From: JANRKF01 sp964518725 | GTDB taxonomy: Bacteria; Pseudomonadota; Alphaproteobacteria; Rickettsiales; SXRF01 | Length of the DNA stretch: 28,004 nt | Assembly (NCBI GenBank): GCA_964518725.1 | Contig: CAZFKP010000025.1 | Location: 1-28,004, forward strand | Reading direction: 5' to 3' | In this document: piece after piece, positions 16,146-24,291 of the stretch | How the letters are laid out: the number at the start of each line of letters is the position of its first letter | Numbering within the stretch: the stretch's first letter is position 1 | Notes under the pieces: generated by a model | Told to the model about the DNA's origin: nothing | The model's input: only the letters and a program-made list of their open reading frames with translations | Database searches by the model: none | Position numbers and translations under genes: made by a program

Positions 16146-17140
16146 GGCTACGCACTTTTACCGCTGACTCCATCCCCGAAGCCCTCGCCATGGTGAAGGT
16201 CGAGCTGGGAGAGGATGCAATCATCCTGTCCACCCAGGAAAAAAATGGCGGCGCCCAGGTCACTGCCGCCATCGACCCGGATAGCGATACGCCCACGCCG
16301 CCACCTTCCTCACGCCAATCCACGCCGACACATCACCACTCGATGGATCAGCTACGCTATGATGTGCAGCACTGCCTGCGTTTCCACAACGTGCCGGAAC
16401 TGTTTATCGCCAAGATGAGTGCCACGCTGAACGATGCCACCATTGCCAACATCCTCGGCAAAGGACGGATGAACATTGCCAACGAAAGCAGGCACTTCCT
16501 GAAGCTGGCGCTGGAACATATCGGCGCAAATTATTTCCGCTTTTCCAGGCTGGAACCCGCGCAGCCCGGCAGGATCATGCTGGTTGGAACACCGGGCGTT
16601 GGCAAGACGCTCGCCATTGCCAAGCTTGCCACCAGCCGGAAACTTGGCGGTGATACTATCGCCGTCATCACCACCGACACCCACCGCGCCGGCGGCATCG
16701 AACAACTTAAATCCTTCACCGACATACTGGGCGTGCCGCTCACGATCTGCGGCGACAAAAAGGCGCTGGCGACCGCGCTGAAAATGGCACCGCACGAGAC
16801 CACCATTTTCATCGACACCGCCGGATGCAATCCCTACCTCGAAGAAGATATCACCCGGCTTGCCGGATTCGGCGAGCTTCCCGGTGTTGAAACGGTACTT
16901 GCCATGTCGGCGGGCATGGACGCACAGGAAGCGCTCGACACCGTGGAAGCCATGGCGGCGCTGCCGGTCACACGGCTTGCAGCCACCCGCGCTGACTGCT
17001 CACGACGCTTCGGCGGCCTATTGACGGTGGCGGCGGCACATAAATTGCCTCTATGCTTTGCGAGCGATTCGCCAAGCGTGGCGGATAACATCACCGAGTT
17101 CAGCGCGAAAACGCTGGCACAAACCCTGCTCAAACCCTAG
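16142..17140 (+). CDS. flhF: Flagellar placement GTPase FlhF (SRP family)
   Basis: FlhF is an SRP-type GTPase that recruits FliF to the pole and sets where the flagellum forms. The N-terminal segment (LRTFTADSIPEALAMVKVEL) is typical. A short Pro/His-rich linker follows, then the helical N domain and the G domain: P-loop GTPGVGKT (149-156), DTHRAGGIEQL, and the DTAG of G3. The G4 motif, normally TKLD, reads TRAD here (282-285), an unusual change in the base-recognition loop. At 332 residues it is shorter than many FlhF, mostly in the linker. It starts inside the flhA stop (ATGA) and lies 14 bases before flhG. Its presence suggests polar flagellation. Confidence 0.9.
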   Translation: MRLRTFTADSIPEALAMVKVELGEDAIILSTQEKNGGAQVTAAIDPDSDTPTPPPSSRQSTPTHHHSMDQLRYDVQHCLRFHNVPELFIAKMSATLNDATIANILGKGRMNIANESRHFLKLALEHIGANYFRFSRLEPAQPGRIMLVGTPGVGKTLAIAKLATSRKLGGDTIAVITTDTHRAGGIEQLKSFTDILGVPLTICGDKKALATALKMAPHETTIFIDTAGCNPYLEEDITRLAGFGELPGVETVLAMSAGMDAQEALDTVEAMAALPVTRLAATRADCSRRFGGLLTVAAAHKLPLCFASDSPSVADNITEFSAKTLAQTLLKP

Positions 17141-17154
17141 AATGGCGTAAGATT

Positions 17155-17907
17155 ATGCAACCACGAAACAACATTATTGCAATTGCCTCCGGTAAAGGGG
17201 GTGTCGGCAAAACATGGCTGGCATCGACACTGGCGCATTTATGCGCGCGTTCGGGCAAGCGGGTGCTGCTGTTTGATGGCGACATTGGACTCGCCAATGT
17301 CGACGTCCAGCTTGGGCTTACCCCCACCAACGACTTAAACGGCTTCCTCGCCGGCAAATATTCCCTGAAAGACGCCATCACCCCCTATGCCGGCGGTAAG
17401 TTCGATATTATCGCCGGACGTTCCGGCTCCACCTCGCTTGCCTCATTACCGCTTGAGAAACTGGACATGCTGAGTAAGGCGCTGCTCGAACTGAAAGACA
17501 GCTATGACATGGTGTTCGTCGATCTCGGCGCCGGTATCGAACAGAACGTGCAGACGCTCGCCTCGCTTGCCGGTCGGTGCATCGTGGTCGTCACCGACGA
17601 GCCGACCTCACTCACCGATGCCTATGCCTTTATAAAAATCGCGCTGCAAGGAAAAAGTCCGCCGGAAATCGCCGTGGTCATCAATCAGGCCGCCACCCAG
17701 AAAGAAGGCGACGCAACCTTCCACACGCTGAACAAAGCCTGCATCAACTTCCTGCAGCATTCGCCGGTGCTGCTCGGCATCGTGCGTAAGGACAACAAGG
17801 TGAAGGACGCCATCCGCGCCCAAAAGTCCCTGCTTATCCGCGCTCCGCACACCACTGCCGCTACCGACGCCGCGACCATCTCCATCAAGCTAATGCAGCA
17901 GAGGTAG
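17155..17907 (+). CDS. flhG: Flagellar number regulator FlhG (MinD/ParA-type ATPase)
   Basis: FlhG is a MinD-like ATPase that limits flagellum number, working against FlhF. The 250-residue protein starts almost directly with the deviant Walker A loop SGKGGVGKT (12-20). It continues with the switch I region DGDIGLANVDVQLGL, the switch II stretch VFVDLGAGIEQNV, and TDEPTSLTDAY, all typical of the FlhG/MinD branch. The N-terminal activating helix with a DQAxxLR motif, known from other FlhG proteins, is absent. The C-terminal amphipathic helix for membrane binding may be the final ATISIKLMQQR. The ribosome binding site is weak. Close linkage to flhF supports the identity over MinD. Confidence 0.9.
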   Translation: MQPRNNIIAIASGKGGVGKTWLASTLAHLCARSGKRVLLFDGDIGLANVDVQLGLTPTNDLNGFLAGKYSLKDAITPYAGGKFDIIAGRSGSTSLASLPLEKLDMLSKALLELKDSYDMVFVDLGAGIEQNVQTLASLAGRCIVVVTDEPTSLTDAYAFIKIALQGKSPPEIAVVINQAATQKEGDATFHTLNKACINFLQHSPVLLGIVRKDNKVKDAIRAQKSLLIRAPHTTAATDAATISIKLMQQR

Positions 17908-17909
17908 TT

Positions 17910-19631
17910 ATGTTGGATGTGAGGCTGATTACGATCATCCCCACGCCGACGATCTCGCAGCCTCACGCTGCACAAGGGGTTACCACACAGGGCGCGGCGA
18001 TTGTGCCGCAACTGCCGAACGGCTCCATACTCTCCGGCTTCATTGTCAACCGCGACCCCGCCGGCAACCCCATCCTCCGCACCGAAACCGGCGACGTGGT
18101 GTTCTCCAGCAATTTTTTTCTGAAAATCGGCAGCGAAGTGGTGCTGCGTATCCAGACAAATGCTGGCAAGCAAAGCGCACACCTCATCAGCGTCAACGGC
18201 CAGTCGCCCGAAATCGCCGCCGGGCAATCCGCATTCATCGACGAGCCGGATGTCATCGTCGGCAGGCAGTCGCTGCCTGCCACAACCCAACCTAAAACAC
18301 CACTGCAGACCACAGCGGCGCCAAGCACCGCCGCCCCAACCGTGCAGGTTGGCCAAACCATTTCCGCGATCATCGTCACACCATCGTTTACCCAAGGCCA
18401 GCCAGCGAGCGTATCACCCGGCACCAGCCTTTTGCTCTCGGTGCTTGGCCTGAACCAGCAGGCTACACCCCAACCCACCACAAGCGGGGCGTTGTCCCAG
18501 CTAACCTCCAACCTTCCGGCAAACCCAGCCACGCCAGGCACCACATCCAGCGCACTGGCAAGCCTCCTACCCGCGGTGCCGGCACCAGCCGTCAACACTC
18601 CGCACAATGCCGCAGCACCGGCAACCGCGCCCCTTACCCAGGCCGCCGTAAATACACCACAGGCCGCACCCTCGATTTTGTCGAACCAGCAAGCCGCCAG
18701 TGCCGATATCGCCGCGCCGCTCGGACAAACGCTGGTGGTCACAGTCGCCGCCCGCAACAGCGATGGCAGCGTGAGTCTCAGCAGTTCCCTAGGGGCGTTA
18801 CGCACCGCAAATATCGGCACCATTGCATCCGGCGAGCAGATCACCCTGCGCGTCACCAGCGTAGCCACCCCAAATGCCTATACGCTTGCGATTGCAAACG
18901 ATGCCGCACCCCTGCCCCCCGCTCCGATTACCGAGCTTGCACGCAACTGGAGCAGCCTCCAGCAACTGACCCAGCTACTCGGCACCGACGAGCTGTCGAA
19001 CCTCATTCCGACCATCCCAACCGGCGCCACCCCCACCGCCAGTCTTCCCGGGCAGATCACCCAAAGCGCAAGCCAGATATTGTTTTTTATCTCCGCGCTG
19101 AAGGGCGGTAATTTTCGTGATTGGCTTGGGGGAACCCATGTGAAAGCGCTGGAAGAAAAAGGCTATGGCGCACTCGTCCGCAAGGCCGAAGCCGAGTTCG
19201 GACAAATGGCGCGCCAATTCATCACCGCTCCGCCGGGTGAGTGGCAAAGCGCCTTCATTCCAATACTGGCCGCCGGTGAATTGCAGCAATTGCGCGCCTT
19301 CATCAAACGCGAAAAAAAGAAAGACGAGCAGGGAAAACCAACCGGCGAAGAAGATACACGCTTTGTGCTGGAAATGGATCTCAGCCAGCTCGGCGCACTG
19401 CAGATGGACGGGTTGGTCAAACGCCGGGAAGAAAAGCTGCAATTCGACCTGATGATCCGCAGCCGTTGGCCACTGCCGACCGAATTGGAAAAAGATATCG
19501 AATCCATCTACCAGAATACGGCTGAACTCACCGGATACCATGGCCAGCTTAAGTTTCAGACCAGCGCTGGCTTCCCAATCCACCCTCTGGAAGAGCTAAT
19601 TAGCGACGCTGGCCCTGACGTTCTGGCCTAA
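17910..19631 (+). CDS. Probable flagellar hook-length control protein, FliK-like
   Basis: A 573-residue protein, last in the flagellar operon. The layout fits FliK: a small N-terminal domain (to about residue 105), a long disordered middle rich in Pro, Ala, Thr and Gln (about 115-255), and a compact C-terminal domain. In that domain FVLEMDLSQLGALQMDGLVK resembles the FliK C-terminal pattern where a strand pair reports on hook length and switches export specificity. An alternative is a different secreted or export-related protein of the same shape. AGAGGT sits five bases before the ATG at 17910, two bases after flhG. Sequence identity of FliK proteins is low, so confidence in the name is moderate. 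Confidence 0.6.
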   Translation: MLDVRLITIIPTPTISQPHAAQGVTTQGAAIVPQLPNGSILSGFIVNRDPAGNPILRTETGDVVFSSNFFLKIGSEVVLRIQTNAGKQSAHLISVNGQSPEIAAGQSAFIDEPDVIVGRQSLPATTQPKTPLQTTAAPSTAAPTVQVGQTISAIIVTPSFTQGQPASVSPGTSLLLSVLGLNQQATPQPTTSGALSQLTSNLPANPATPGTTSSALASLLPAVPAPAVNTPHNAAAPATAPLTQAAVNTPQAAPSILSNQQAASADIAAPLGQTLVVTVAARNSDGSVSLSSSLGALRTANIGTIASGEQITLRVTSVATPNAYTLAIANDAAPLPPAPITELARNWSSLQQLTQLLGTDELSNLIPTIPTGATPTASLPGQITQSASQILFFISALKGGNFRDWLGGTHVKALEEKGYGALVRKAEAEFGQMARQFITAPPGEWQSAFIPILAAGELQQLRAFIKREKKKDEQGKPTGEEDTRFVLEMDLSQLGALQMDGLVKRREEKLQFDLMIRSRWPLPTELEKDIESIYQNTAELTGYHGQLKFQTSAGFPIHPLEELISDAGPDVLA

Positions 19632-19692
19632 ATATAACTATTTATTCATCAATAATCGGTAGAATGGGCGGACATCAAGAGACCGACCACCC

Positions 19693-19920
19693 ATGCCGAG
19701 AATCAGCCGAAACTTCCCCCCTTCCAGCGAAACGCTTTCCGTCCTGAAAGCCGGAGAATATATCGTGTATGTCGGCACCGAAGAGGAAGTTGGCATCTCA
19801 TCGCACTTCTCCGTGCCGCTTGATATCGAGGCCAAAATGCAGCAGGCGAAAAAATTCGTAGCGCACGATAAGCATGTCCCGGCAGAAACCTTAGCGAGAT
19901 TCACCCCCGCGAAATGCTGA
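19693..19920 (+). CDS. Hypothetical small protein, probable 5' part of a frameshifted gene
   Basis: Frame of 75 residues with no recognised family (opening MPRISRNFPPSSETLSVLKA, then a VYVGTEEEVGISSHFSVPL stretch). It ends at a TGA that overlaps the start of the next small frame (ATGCTGATG). Adding one C to the C5 run at 19904-19908 would fuse both into one continuous protein of about 179 residues, with the join reading FTPREMLMYELL. The two frames may be one gene broken by a one-base deletion or a sequence error, or two translationally coupled genes. The minus-strand frame across the same bases looks less protein-like. No ribosome binding site of note. Confidence 0.5.
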   Translation: MPRISRNFPPSSETLSVLKAGEYIVYVGTEEEVGISSHFSVPLDIEAKMQQAKKFVAHDKHVPAETLARFTPAKC

Positions 19921-20231
19921 TGTATGAACTGTTGCACCACACACCGGAGATCAGTCAATACCTCCAGCCACTCAAACCGGACGACTACTATGACGGCCTG
20001 AACATCCTAGAGCTAAAACTTGCTCCATGCTCGCCGGAACAAATCCTTGAGCGCCGGAAGGCAGTACACGATGCCACTATTGCAAAAATCCACCATTACG
20101 GGTTGGAGAAAAACCTGCTCGACAACCAGGATGTCTTCGCTCCCCACATCAACATCAGTGTGTGGGACAAAGATGGCAACCTGATGGATAGCAATCACCC
20201 AGCATTTGACACCACCATGCGAATACGCTAA
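19914..20231 (+). CDS. Hypothetical protein, probable 3' part of a frameshifted gene
   Basis: Frame of 105 residues, not recognised. It opens abruptly in what looks like the middle of a helix (MLMYELLHHTPEISQYLQPL). It continues with a mixed alpha/beta pattern (YYDGLNILELKLAPCSPEQI, then FAPHINISVWDKDGNL). There is no ribosome binding site other than coupling to the preceding stop. Reading the same frame upstream of its ATG stays open and protein-like (RNLSEIHPRE), which supports this being the tail of the 19693 frame after a single-base loss. If it is a separate gene, it depends on reinitiation at the overlapping TGA/ATG. Confidence 0.5.
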   Translation: MLMYELLHHTPEISQYLQPLKPDDYYDGLNILELKLAPCSPEQILERRKAVHDATIAKIHHYGLEKNLLDNQDVFAPHINISVWDKDGNLMDSNHPAFDTTMRIR

Positions 20232-20285
20232 CAGCCGCATTACAATCCTGTGGATTTTAGCGCCAAATCGCGCTATCCCTCTCCC

Positions 20286-21287
20286 ATGCACCCGCAACCG
20301 AAATCCGCTCCGGCACCTTCGCTCGATGCGCTTTATCGTCTGATTCAGGATGATTTGAAGCAGGTCGACACCTGTATCCTTGGCCGCGTGCGGGAGGAAG
20401 CGCCGATGATTTACGATGTGGCGCACCATATCATCGCCTCCGGTGGCAAACGTATCCGCCCGGCCATGACGCTCATTTCATCGCAACTCTGTGGCTACCG
20501 GGGCGACCAGCATATACACCTCGCCGCCGCCGTTGAATTGCTGCATACCGCCACCCTCCTGCATGACGACGTGGTCGATGAAAGTGATCTTCGCCGCGGC
20601 CTGCCCACCGCTAATGCCGCCTTCGGCAACAAGCCAAGCATCCTGGTCGGCGATTTCCTCCTGAGTCAGGCATTTCAGCTGATGGTTGGAACCGGCACGA
20701 TGGAGGGACTACGTATCTTGTCCGACGCCTCGGCGGTGATCTCGCAGGGCGAAGTGCTGCAACTCATGCACCAACATAATATTGACCTGACTGAGGAAGA
20801 TTACATGGCAATCCTCGCCGCCAAAACCGCCGTGCTGTTTTCTGCCGCGGCCGAGCTTGGCGCCGTTATTGCTGGAAAGGCCGAACAGCAGCACGCCCTG
20901 CATGCCTACGGCCACGCGATCGGCATGGCGTTCCAGTTGGTCGATGATGCGCTGGATTACACGGCCGACCAGACCACTCTAGGCAAAACCGTGGGTGACG
21001 ATTTTCGCGAAGGAAAAATCACCTATCCCGTGTTGCTATGCTATCGCAAGGCCGCCGCCGAAGAAAAGAAATTCTGGCAGCGCACCATGGAAGAACACCA
21101 ACAGCTGCCACAGGATCTGGCGCAAGCCGGTGCCTACCTGCACCACCACCACGCAATTCGTGAAACGCTGGAGCTGGCACGAAACTACACAGCAGAAGCA
21201 AAAAGGAATCTGGGTATGTTCGCTGATTCGCCCGCCAAACGTGCGATGCTCGACCTCGCCGATTTCTGCATTGCACGCGCCTATTGA
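20286..21287 (+). CDS. Polyprenyl diphosphate synthase (octaprenyl/decaprenyl type)
   Basis: A trans-prenyltransferase that condenses isopentenyl diphosphate onto an allylic primer, making the long side chain of ubiquinone. The first Asp-rich motif is LHDDVVDES (Asp94, Asp95, Asp98) and the second is FQLVDDALDY (Asp220, Asp221, Asp224). GGKRIRP near residue 50 and GNKPSILVGDFLLSQAF are also family hallmarks. The 333-residue length fits IspB/DdsA-type enzymes. Chain length cannot be read safely from sequence. The ATG at 20286 is used. A GTG at 20250 would add 12 residues. Neither has a ribosome binding site. It is followed after two bases by a tiny membrane gene. Confidence 0.92.
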   Translation: MHPQPKSAPAPSLDALYRLIQDDLKQVDTCILGRVREEAPMIYDVAHHIIASGGKRIRPAMTLISSQLCGYRGDQHIHLAAAVELLHTATLLHDDVVDESDLRRGLPTANAAFGNKPSILVGDFLLSQAFQLMVGTGTMEGLRILSDASAVISQGEVLQLMHQHNIDLTEEDYMAILAAKTAVLFSAAAELGAVIAGKAEQQHALHAYGHAIGMAFQLVDDALDYTADQTTLGKTVGDDFREGKITYPVLLCYRKAAAEEKKFWQRTMEEHQQLPQDLAQAGAYLHHHHAIRETLELARNYTAEAKRNLGMFADSPAKRAMLDLADFCIARAY

Positions 21288-21289
21288 CC

Positions 21290-21457
21290 ATGGGTGATTT
21301 CGCAACAGGTGCCGTCCTTTATAAAATCGCATTGCTCGCACTCATCATCCCAGCCTACCTGCTATTGCGGCAAAACCCGCGCCGGGAGGTAAAGAACGCA
21401 CTGGTCTGGGCAATTATTCTGGCCATTCTTGTGGTTGGCTGGTCGCTGTTTCATTGA
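21290..21457 (+). CDS. Tiny two-helix membrane protein, 55 residues
   Basis: An ATG two bases after the prenyl synthase stop opens a frame of 55 residues ending at TGA 21455-21457. It has two hydrophobic stretches (about residues 8-26 and 37-54) separated by a basic turn (RQNPRREVKN), so it is probably a hairpin in the inner membrane. I do not recognise a family with certainty. The tight spacing suggests co-translation with the prenyl synthase gene. Confidence 0.55.
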   Translation: MGDFATGAVLYKIALLALIIPAYLLLRQNPRREVKNALVWAIILAILVVGWSLFH

Positions 21458-21513
21458 CTATTGACCGAATCCGTTTAGAATATTCCTCTTGTAATCCGCA
21501 CTAACACTGTACA

Positions 21514-22140
21514 ATGGAGATTGTTATTCCACATTATATTCATAAGGGCGACCTCCCGGCCAACGTCACACTTCACGGCGACCTTGCGGTCGATACCGAG
21601 GCGATGGGGCTCAACAACCAGCGTGATCGTCTCTGCGTGGTACAGATTTCCGATGGCAACGGCGACGCCCACCTCGTGCAATTCACGCCAGGGGAATACA
21701 ATGCGCCTAACCTGTGCAAGCTGCTCACCGACCCGTCACGCGTGAAAATCTTCCACTTCGCACGCTTTGACGTTTCCATCATGAAAAAATACCTGGGCAT
21801 CCTTGTAAACCCAGTCTATTGCACGCGCACCGCCTCCCGCCTTGCCCGCACCTACACCGATAAGCACGGCTACAAAGACATTTGCAAGGAGCTGCTCGGC
21901 GCCGATATCTCCAAGCAGCAGCAGTCCTCTTATTGGGGCACGGATACGCTCTCACCCGAACAGGTGGAATACGCCGCAAGCGACGTGCTCCACCTGCACA
22001 AGCTGCGTGAGAAATTAAATGAGATGCTAGCGCGTGAAGGCAGGATGCACTTAGCACAGGCATGTTTTGATTTCTTGCCGCACCGGGCGCTCCTCGACCT
22101 TGCAGGATGGGAACATGAAGACATCTTCGCACACAGCTAA
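21514..22140 (+). CDS. rnd: Ribonuclease D-type 3'-5' exonuclease
   Basis: A DEDDy-family 3'-5' exonuclease involved in tRNA 3' maturation and RNA turnover. The catalytic set is visible: Asp27 and Glu29 in AVDTEAMG, Asp86 in FHFARFD, and Tyr153/Asp157 in YAASDV. The 208-residue protein has only the exonuclease domain. The HRDC domains of the longer E. coli RNase D (375 residues) are absent. This short form is common in alphaproteobacteria. The ATG at 21514 has no clear ribosome binding site. The end overlaps the start of the kdsD gene by 26 bases. Confidence 0.88.
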   Translation: MEIVIPHYIHKGDLPANVTLHGDLAVDTEAMGLNNQRDRLCVVQISDGNGDAHLVQFTPGEYNAPNLCKLLTDPSRVKIFHFARFDVSIMKKYLGILVNPVYCTRTASRLARTYTDKHGYKDICKELLGADISKQQQSSYWGTDTLSPEQVEYAASDVLHLHKLREKLNEMLAREGRMHLAQACFDFLPHRALLDLAGWEHEDIFAHS

Positions 22141-23101
22141 CATGCCCCGCACATCGGACGACATTGAGCACGGCAAAGCCACACTCCGGCAAGAAATATT
22201 CGGGCTGGAGGCACTGGAGGATTCGCTGGGCAAATCGTTTGCACAGGCCGTCGAGTGCATCGCCACCATTGCGGGTCGTGTCATTGTCACCGGCATGGGA
22301 AAAAGCGGGCATGTCGCCCGGAAGATTGCCGCAACCATGGCCTCCACCGGCACCCCGGCGCATTTTGTGCACCCCGGCGAAGCCAGCCACGGCGACCTTG
22401 GGATGATTACCAAAGACGATGCCGTGCTTGCACTGTCCAACAGTGGTGAGACCGCTGAACTCGCGGATATTATTTCCTACGCCAAGCGTTTCTCCATCCC
22501 GCTGGTTGGCATTGCCCGACGCGCCGGCTCCATGCTGGTCGAAGCAGCGGACATCGCGCTGGTGCTCCCGGAAATTCCCGAAGCGTCGCCGGTGAATGCG
22601 CCGACAACCTCGACCACGATGATGATGGCATTGGGCGACGCGATCGCCGTGGCGCTGATGCACCGCCGAGGCTTCACCAATGAGGATTTCTCAGTATTCC
22701 ACCCCGGCGGCAAGCTCGGCAAGGCATTCATTCGCGTGTCAGACCTCATGCATACGGGCAGCGAAGTACCCCTCATCCGCCACGACATGCTGGTGAGCGA
22801 TGCGCTGCTTGCCCTCACCGGCAAACGTTTCGGTTGCGCCGGGGTCGTCAACAATACTGGAAAGCTGGTCGGCATCATCACCGATGGTGACTTGCGGCGC
22901 CACATGGGGCCAAACCTGCTTGCCAAGCGCGCCTATGAGATCATGACCGCCGCCCCGCTCACCATCCGCTCACAGGCGCTTGCCGCCGAAGTTCTTGGCA
23001 TTATGAATGAGCGTCGGGTCACAAGCCTCTTTGTTGTGGAAGACGAGAAACCGCTAGGGATTATCCACATCCATGATTGCCTGCGTGCGGGAGTCGCCTG
23101 A
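22115..23101 (+). CDS. kdsD: Arabinose-5-phosphate isomerase (KdsD/KpsF/GutQ family)
   Basis: The enzyme interconverts ribulose 5-phosphate and arabinose 5-phosphate, the first step to Kdo in LPS. The SIS domain comes first: VTGMGKSGHVARKIA, HPGEASHGDLGMI, then LALSNSGETAEL. A conserved FHPGGKLGK follows. The C-terminal third is a pair of CBS domains (LVGIITDGDLRRHM; VTSLFVVEDEKPLGIIHIHD). From the ATG at 22115 the protein is 328 residues, equal to E. coli KdsD, and AGGATGGGA precedes that start. A later ATG at 22142 is possible but has no ribosome binding site. Adjacent lpt genes fit an LPS role better than capsule or glucitol roles. Confidence 0.93.
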   Translation: MKTSSHTANMPRTSDDIEHGKATLRQEIFGLEALEDSLGKSFAQAVECIATIAGRVIVTGMGKSGHVARKIAATMASTGTPAHFVHPGEASHGDLGMITKDDAVLALSNSGETAELADIISYAKRFSIPLVGIARRAGSMLVEAADIALVLPEIPEASPVNAPTTSTTMMMALGDAIAVALMHRRGFTNEDFSVFHPGGKLGKAFIRVSDLMHTGSEVPLIRHDMLVSDALLALTGKRFGCAGVVNNTGKLVGIITDGDLRRHMGPNLLAKRAYEIMTAAPLTIRSQALAAEVLGIMNERRVTSLFVVEDEKPLGIIHIHDCLRAGVA

Positions 23102-23102
23102 C

Positions 23103-23702
23103 GTGGAGCGCTTTTTCGCCAGGAGGCTTGCTGGCTACACACGCATGGTTTTGCTTGGACGCGGCATGTTATGGCTGATGATCGCGCTGGTGATTGCGTT
23201 GATTTTTTACACCGCCGGCGATGAAAAAGCCAATAACGGCGCACGGATCGTATTCTCCAAAATCAAGGAAATGGGCGATATCCAGAACATCATGAAAAAA
23301 CCGCACTACCACGGGCTTGATGAAGATAATTTACCCTACACTGTCACGGCGGATCAGGCCATCCAGCAGGATGCCGACACCGTGCTGCTGACGAACATCA
23401 AGGCCGACATGGAAAACAAAGACCATAAATGGCTGGCACTACATGCCGGTGAAGGGGTAATGAAAATCGAGGCCAAACAACTAACCCTCACAAAAGACGT
23501 AGACATGTTTTATGATGGCGGCTACGAATTCAGGAGTAATCGTGCATTTATCGATATCGGGAAAGGCTCGGCGCATGGCAACCTTCCCATCACCGGCCAA
23601 GGGCCGATGGGAACGCTGAATGCCAATAGTTTTTCAGTGCTGGATCGTGGCAGCGTGATTTATTTTGAAGGTGCAGTGAAAGTGGTGATTTATCGTGAGT
23701 AG
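23103..23702 (+). CDS. lptC: LPS export protein LptC
   Basis: LptC is the single-pass inner-membrane protein that passes LPS from the LptBFG transporter to LptA. A hydrophobic anchor (MLWLMIALVIALIFYTAG) follows a basic N-terminus. The periplasmic part shows the LptC/OstA-like beta pattern, including YTVTADQA, GVMKIEAKQLTL and ANSFSVLDRGSVIYFEG. The GTG at 23103 is preferred, with GGGAG nine bases upstream just after the kdsD stop. An in-frame ATG at 23073 inside kdsD would add ten residues and has no ribosome binding site. Its stop overlaps the start of lptA. Confidence 0.87.
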   Translation: MERFFARRLAGYTRMVLLGRGMLWLMIALVIALIFYTAGDEKANNGARIVFSKIKEMGDIQNIMKKPHYHGLDEDNLPYTVTADQAIQQDADTVLLTNIKADMENKDHKWLALHAGEGVMKIEAKQLTLTKDVDMFYDGGYEFRSNRAFIDIGKGSAHGNLPITGQGPMGTLNANSFSVLDRGSVIYFEGAVKVVIYRE

Positions 23703-24291
23703 CACAAACATACCATCGTCATCGCGGGCGAATGCGAAGCAATCCATCTTCCGGGCTGCTATGTCGCTGGCAATCTTCGCAATGACAGCGCCGTCGCTGG
23801 CGCAGGAAGCCAAGAACAACCGCTTCAGCAGCAAGGAGCCGATCGAAATCACATCGGACACGCTGGAAGTGCAGCAGCTTGAGAACATCGCCATTTTCAC
23901 AGGCAATGTCGTAGCCATCCAAAATGATGTGCGAATGAAGTCCGACAAAATGACGGTATATTACACCTCGTCAGAAGAAAAAAAGACCGACACCAGCAAG
24001 CAGACCGTCAAAAAAATTGACGTCGACGGGCATGTCTTTCTCTCCACTCCGGAGGAAACTGCCAGCGGGGATCATGGAAATTATGACGTGGTCGGCGAGG
24101 AGATTCACCTGTTTGACAATGTCGTACTCACGCGGGGGGCGAACACGTTGAAAGGCAACCAGCTCACCTATAATTTCGCCACCGGTAAAAGCATTGTCAG
24201 CGGCGGCACCATTGCCGAAACGGGCGCCAGCAAAGGCAAGGAGCGCGTGCGGGCGCTGATCGTACCTGAAGATAAGAAGAAAACGCCATGA
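23695..24291 (+). CDS. lptA: LPS transport periplasmic protein LptA
   Basis: LptA bridges the periplasm and carries LPS to LptDE. The 198-residue protein begins with a signal peptide (hydrophobic AAMSLAIFAMTAPSLA, cleavage likely after Ala before QEA). It continues with the OstA beta-jellyroll pattern: PIEITSDTLEVQQLENIAIF, TGNVVAIQND, MKSDKMTVYY and NTLKGNQLTYNF. A charged linker (SEEKKTDTSKQTVKK) interrupts the fold near residue 100, as in some other LptA. The likely start is GTG at 23695, inside the lptC end, and the stop overlaps the lptB ATG. Confidence 0.9.
   Translation: MSSTNIPSSSRANAKQSIFRAAMSLAIFAMTAPSLAQEAKNNRFSSKEPIEITSDTLEVQQLENIAIFTGNVVAIQNDVRMKSDKMTVYYTSSEEKKTDTSKQTVKKIDVDGHVFLSTPEETASGDHGNYDVVGEEIHLFDNVVLTRGANTLKGNQLTYNFATGKSIVSGGTIAETGASKGKERVRALIVPEDKKKTP

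Noticed and set aside
17963..18868. 301-residue minus-strand frame opposite the FliK-like gene
   Set aside because: Antisense to a low-complexity Pro/Ala/Thr-rich segment, which easily gives long open frames on the other strand. No protein-like pattern.
19638..19958. 106-residue minus-strand frame over the split small gene
   Set aside because: The plus-strand frames read more like a protein, and no ribosome binding site or family supports the minus frame.
23061..23069. Perfect TTATCCACA DnaA box inside kdsD
   Set aside because: Single copy inside coding sequence with no neighbours. One 9-base match in 28 kb is near chance level.
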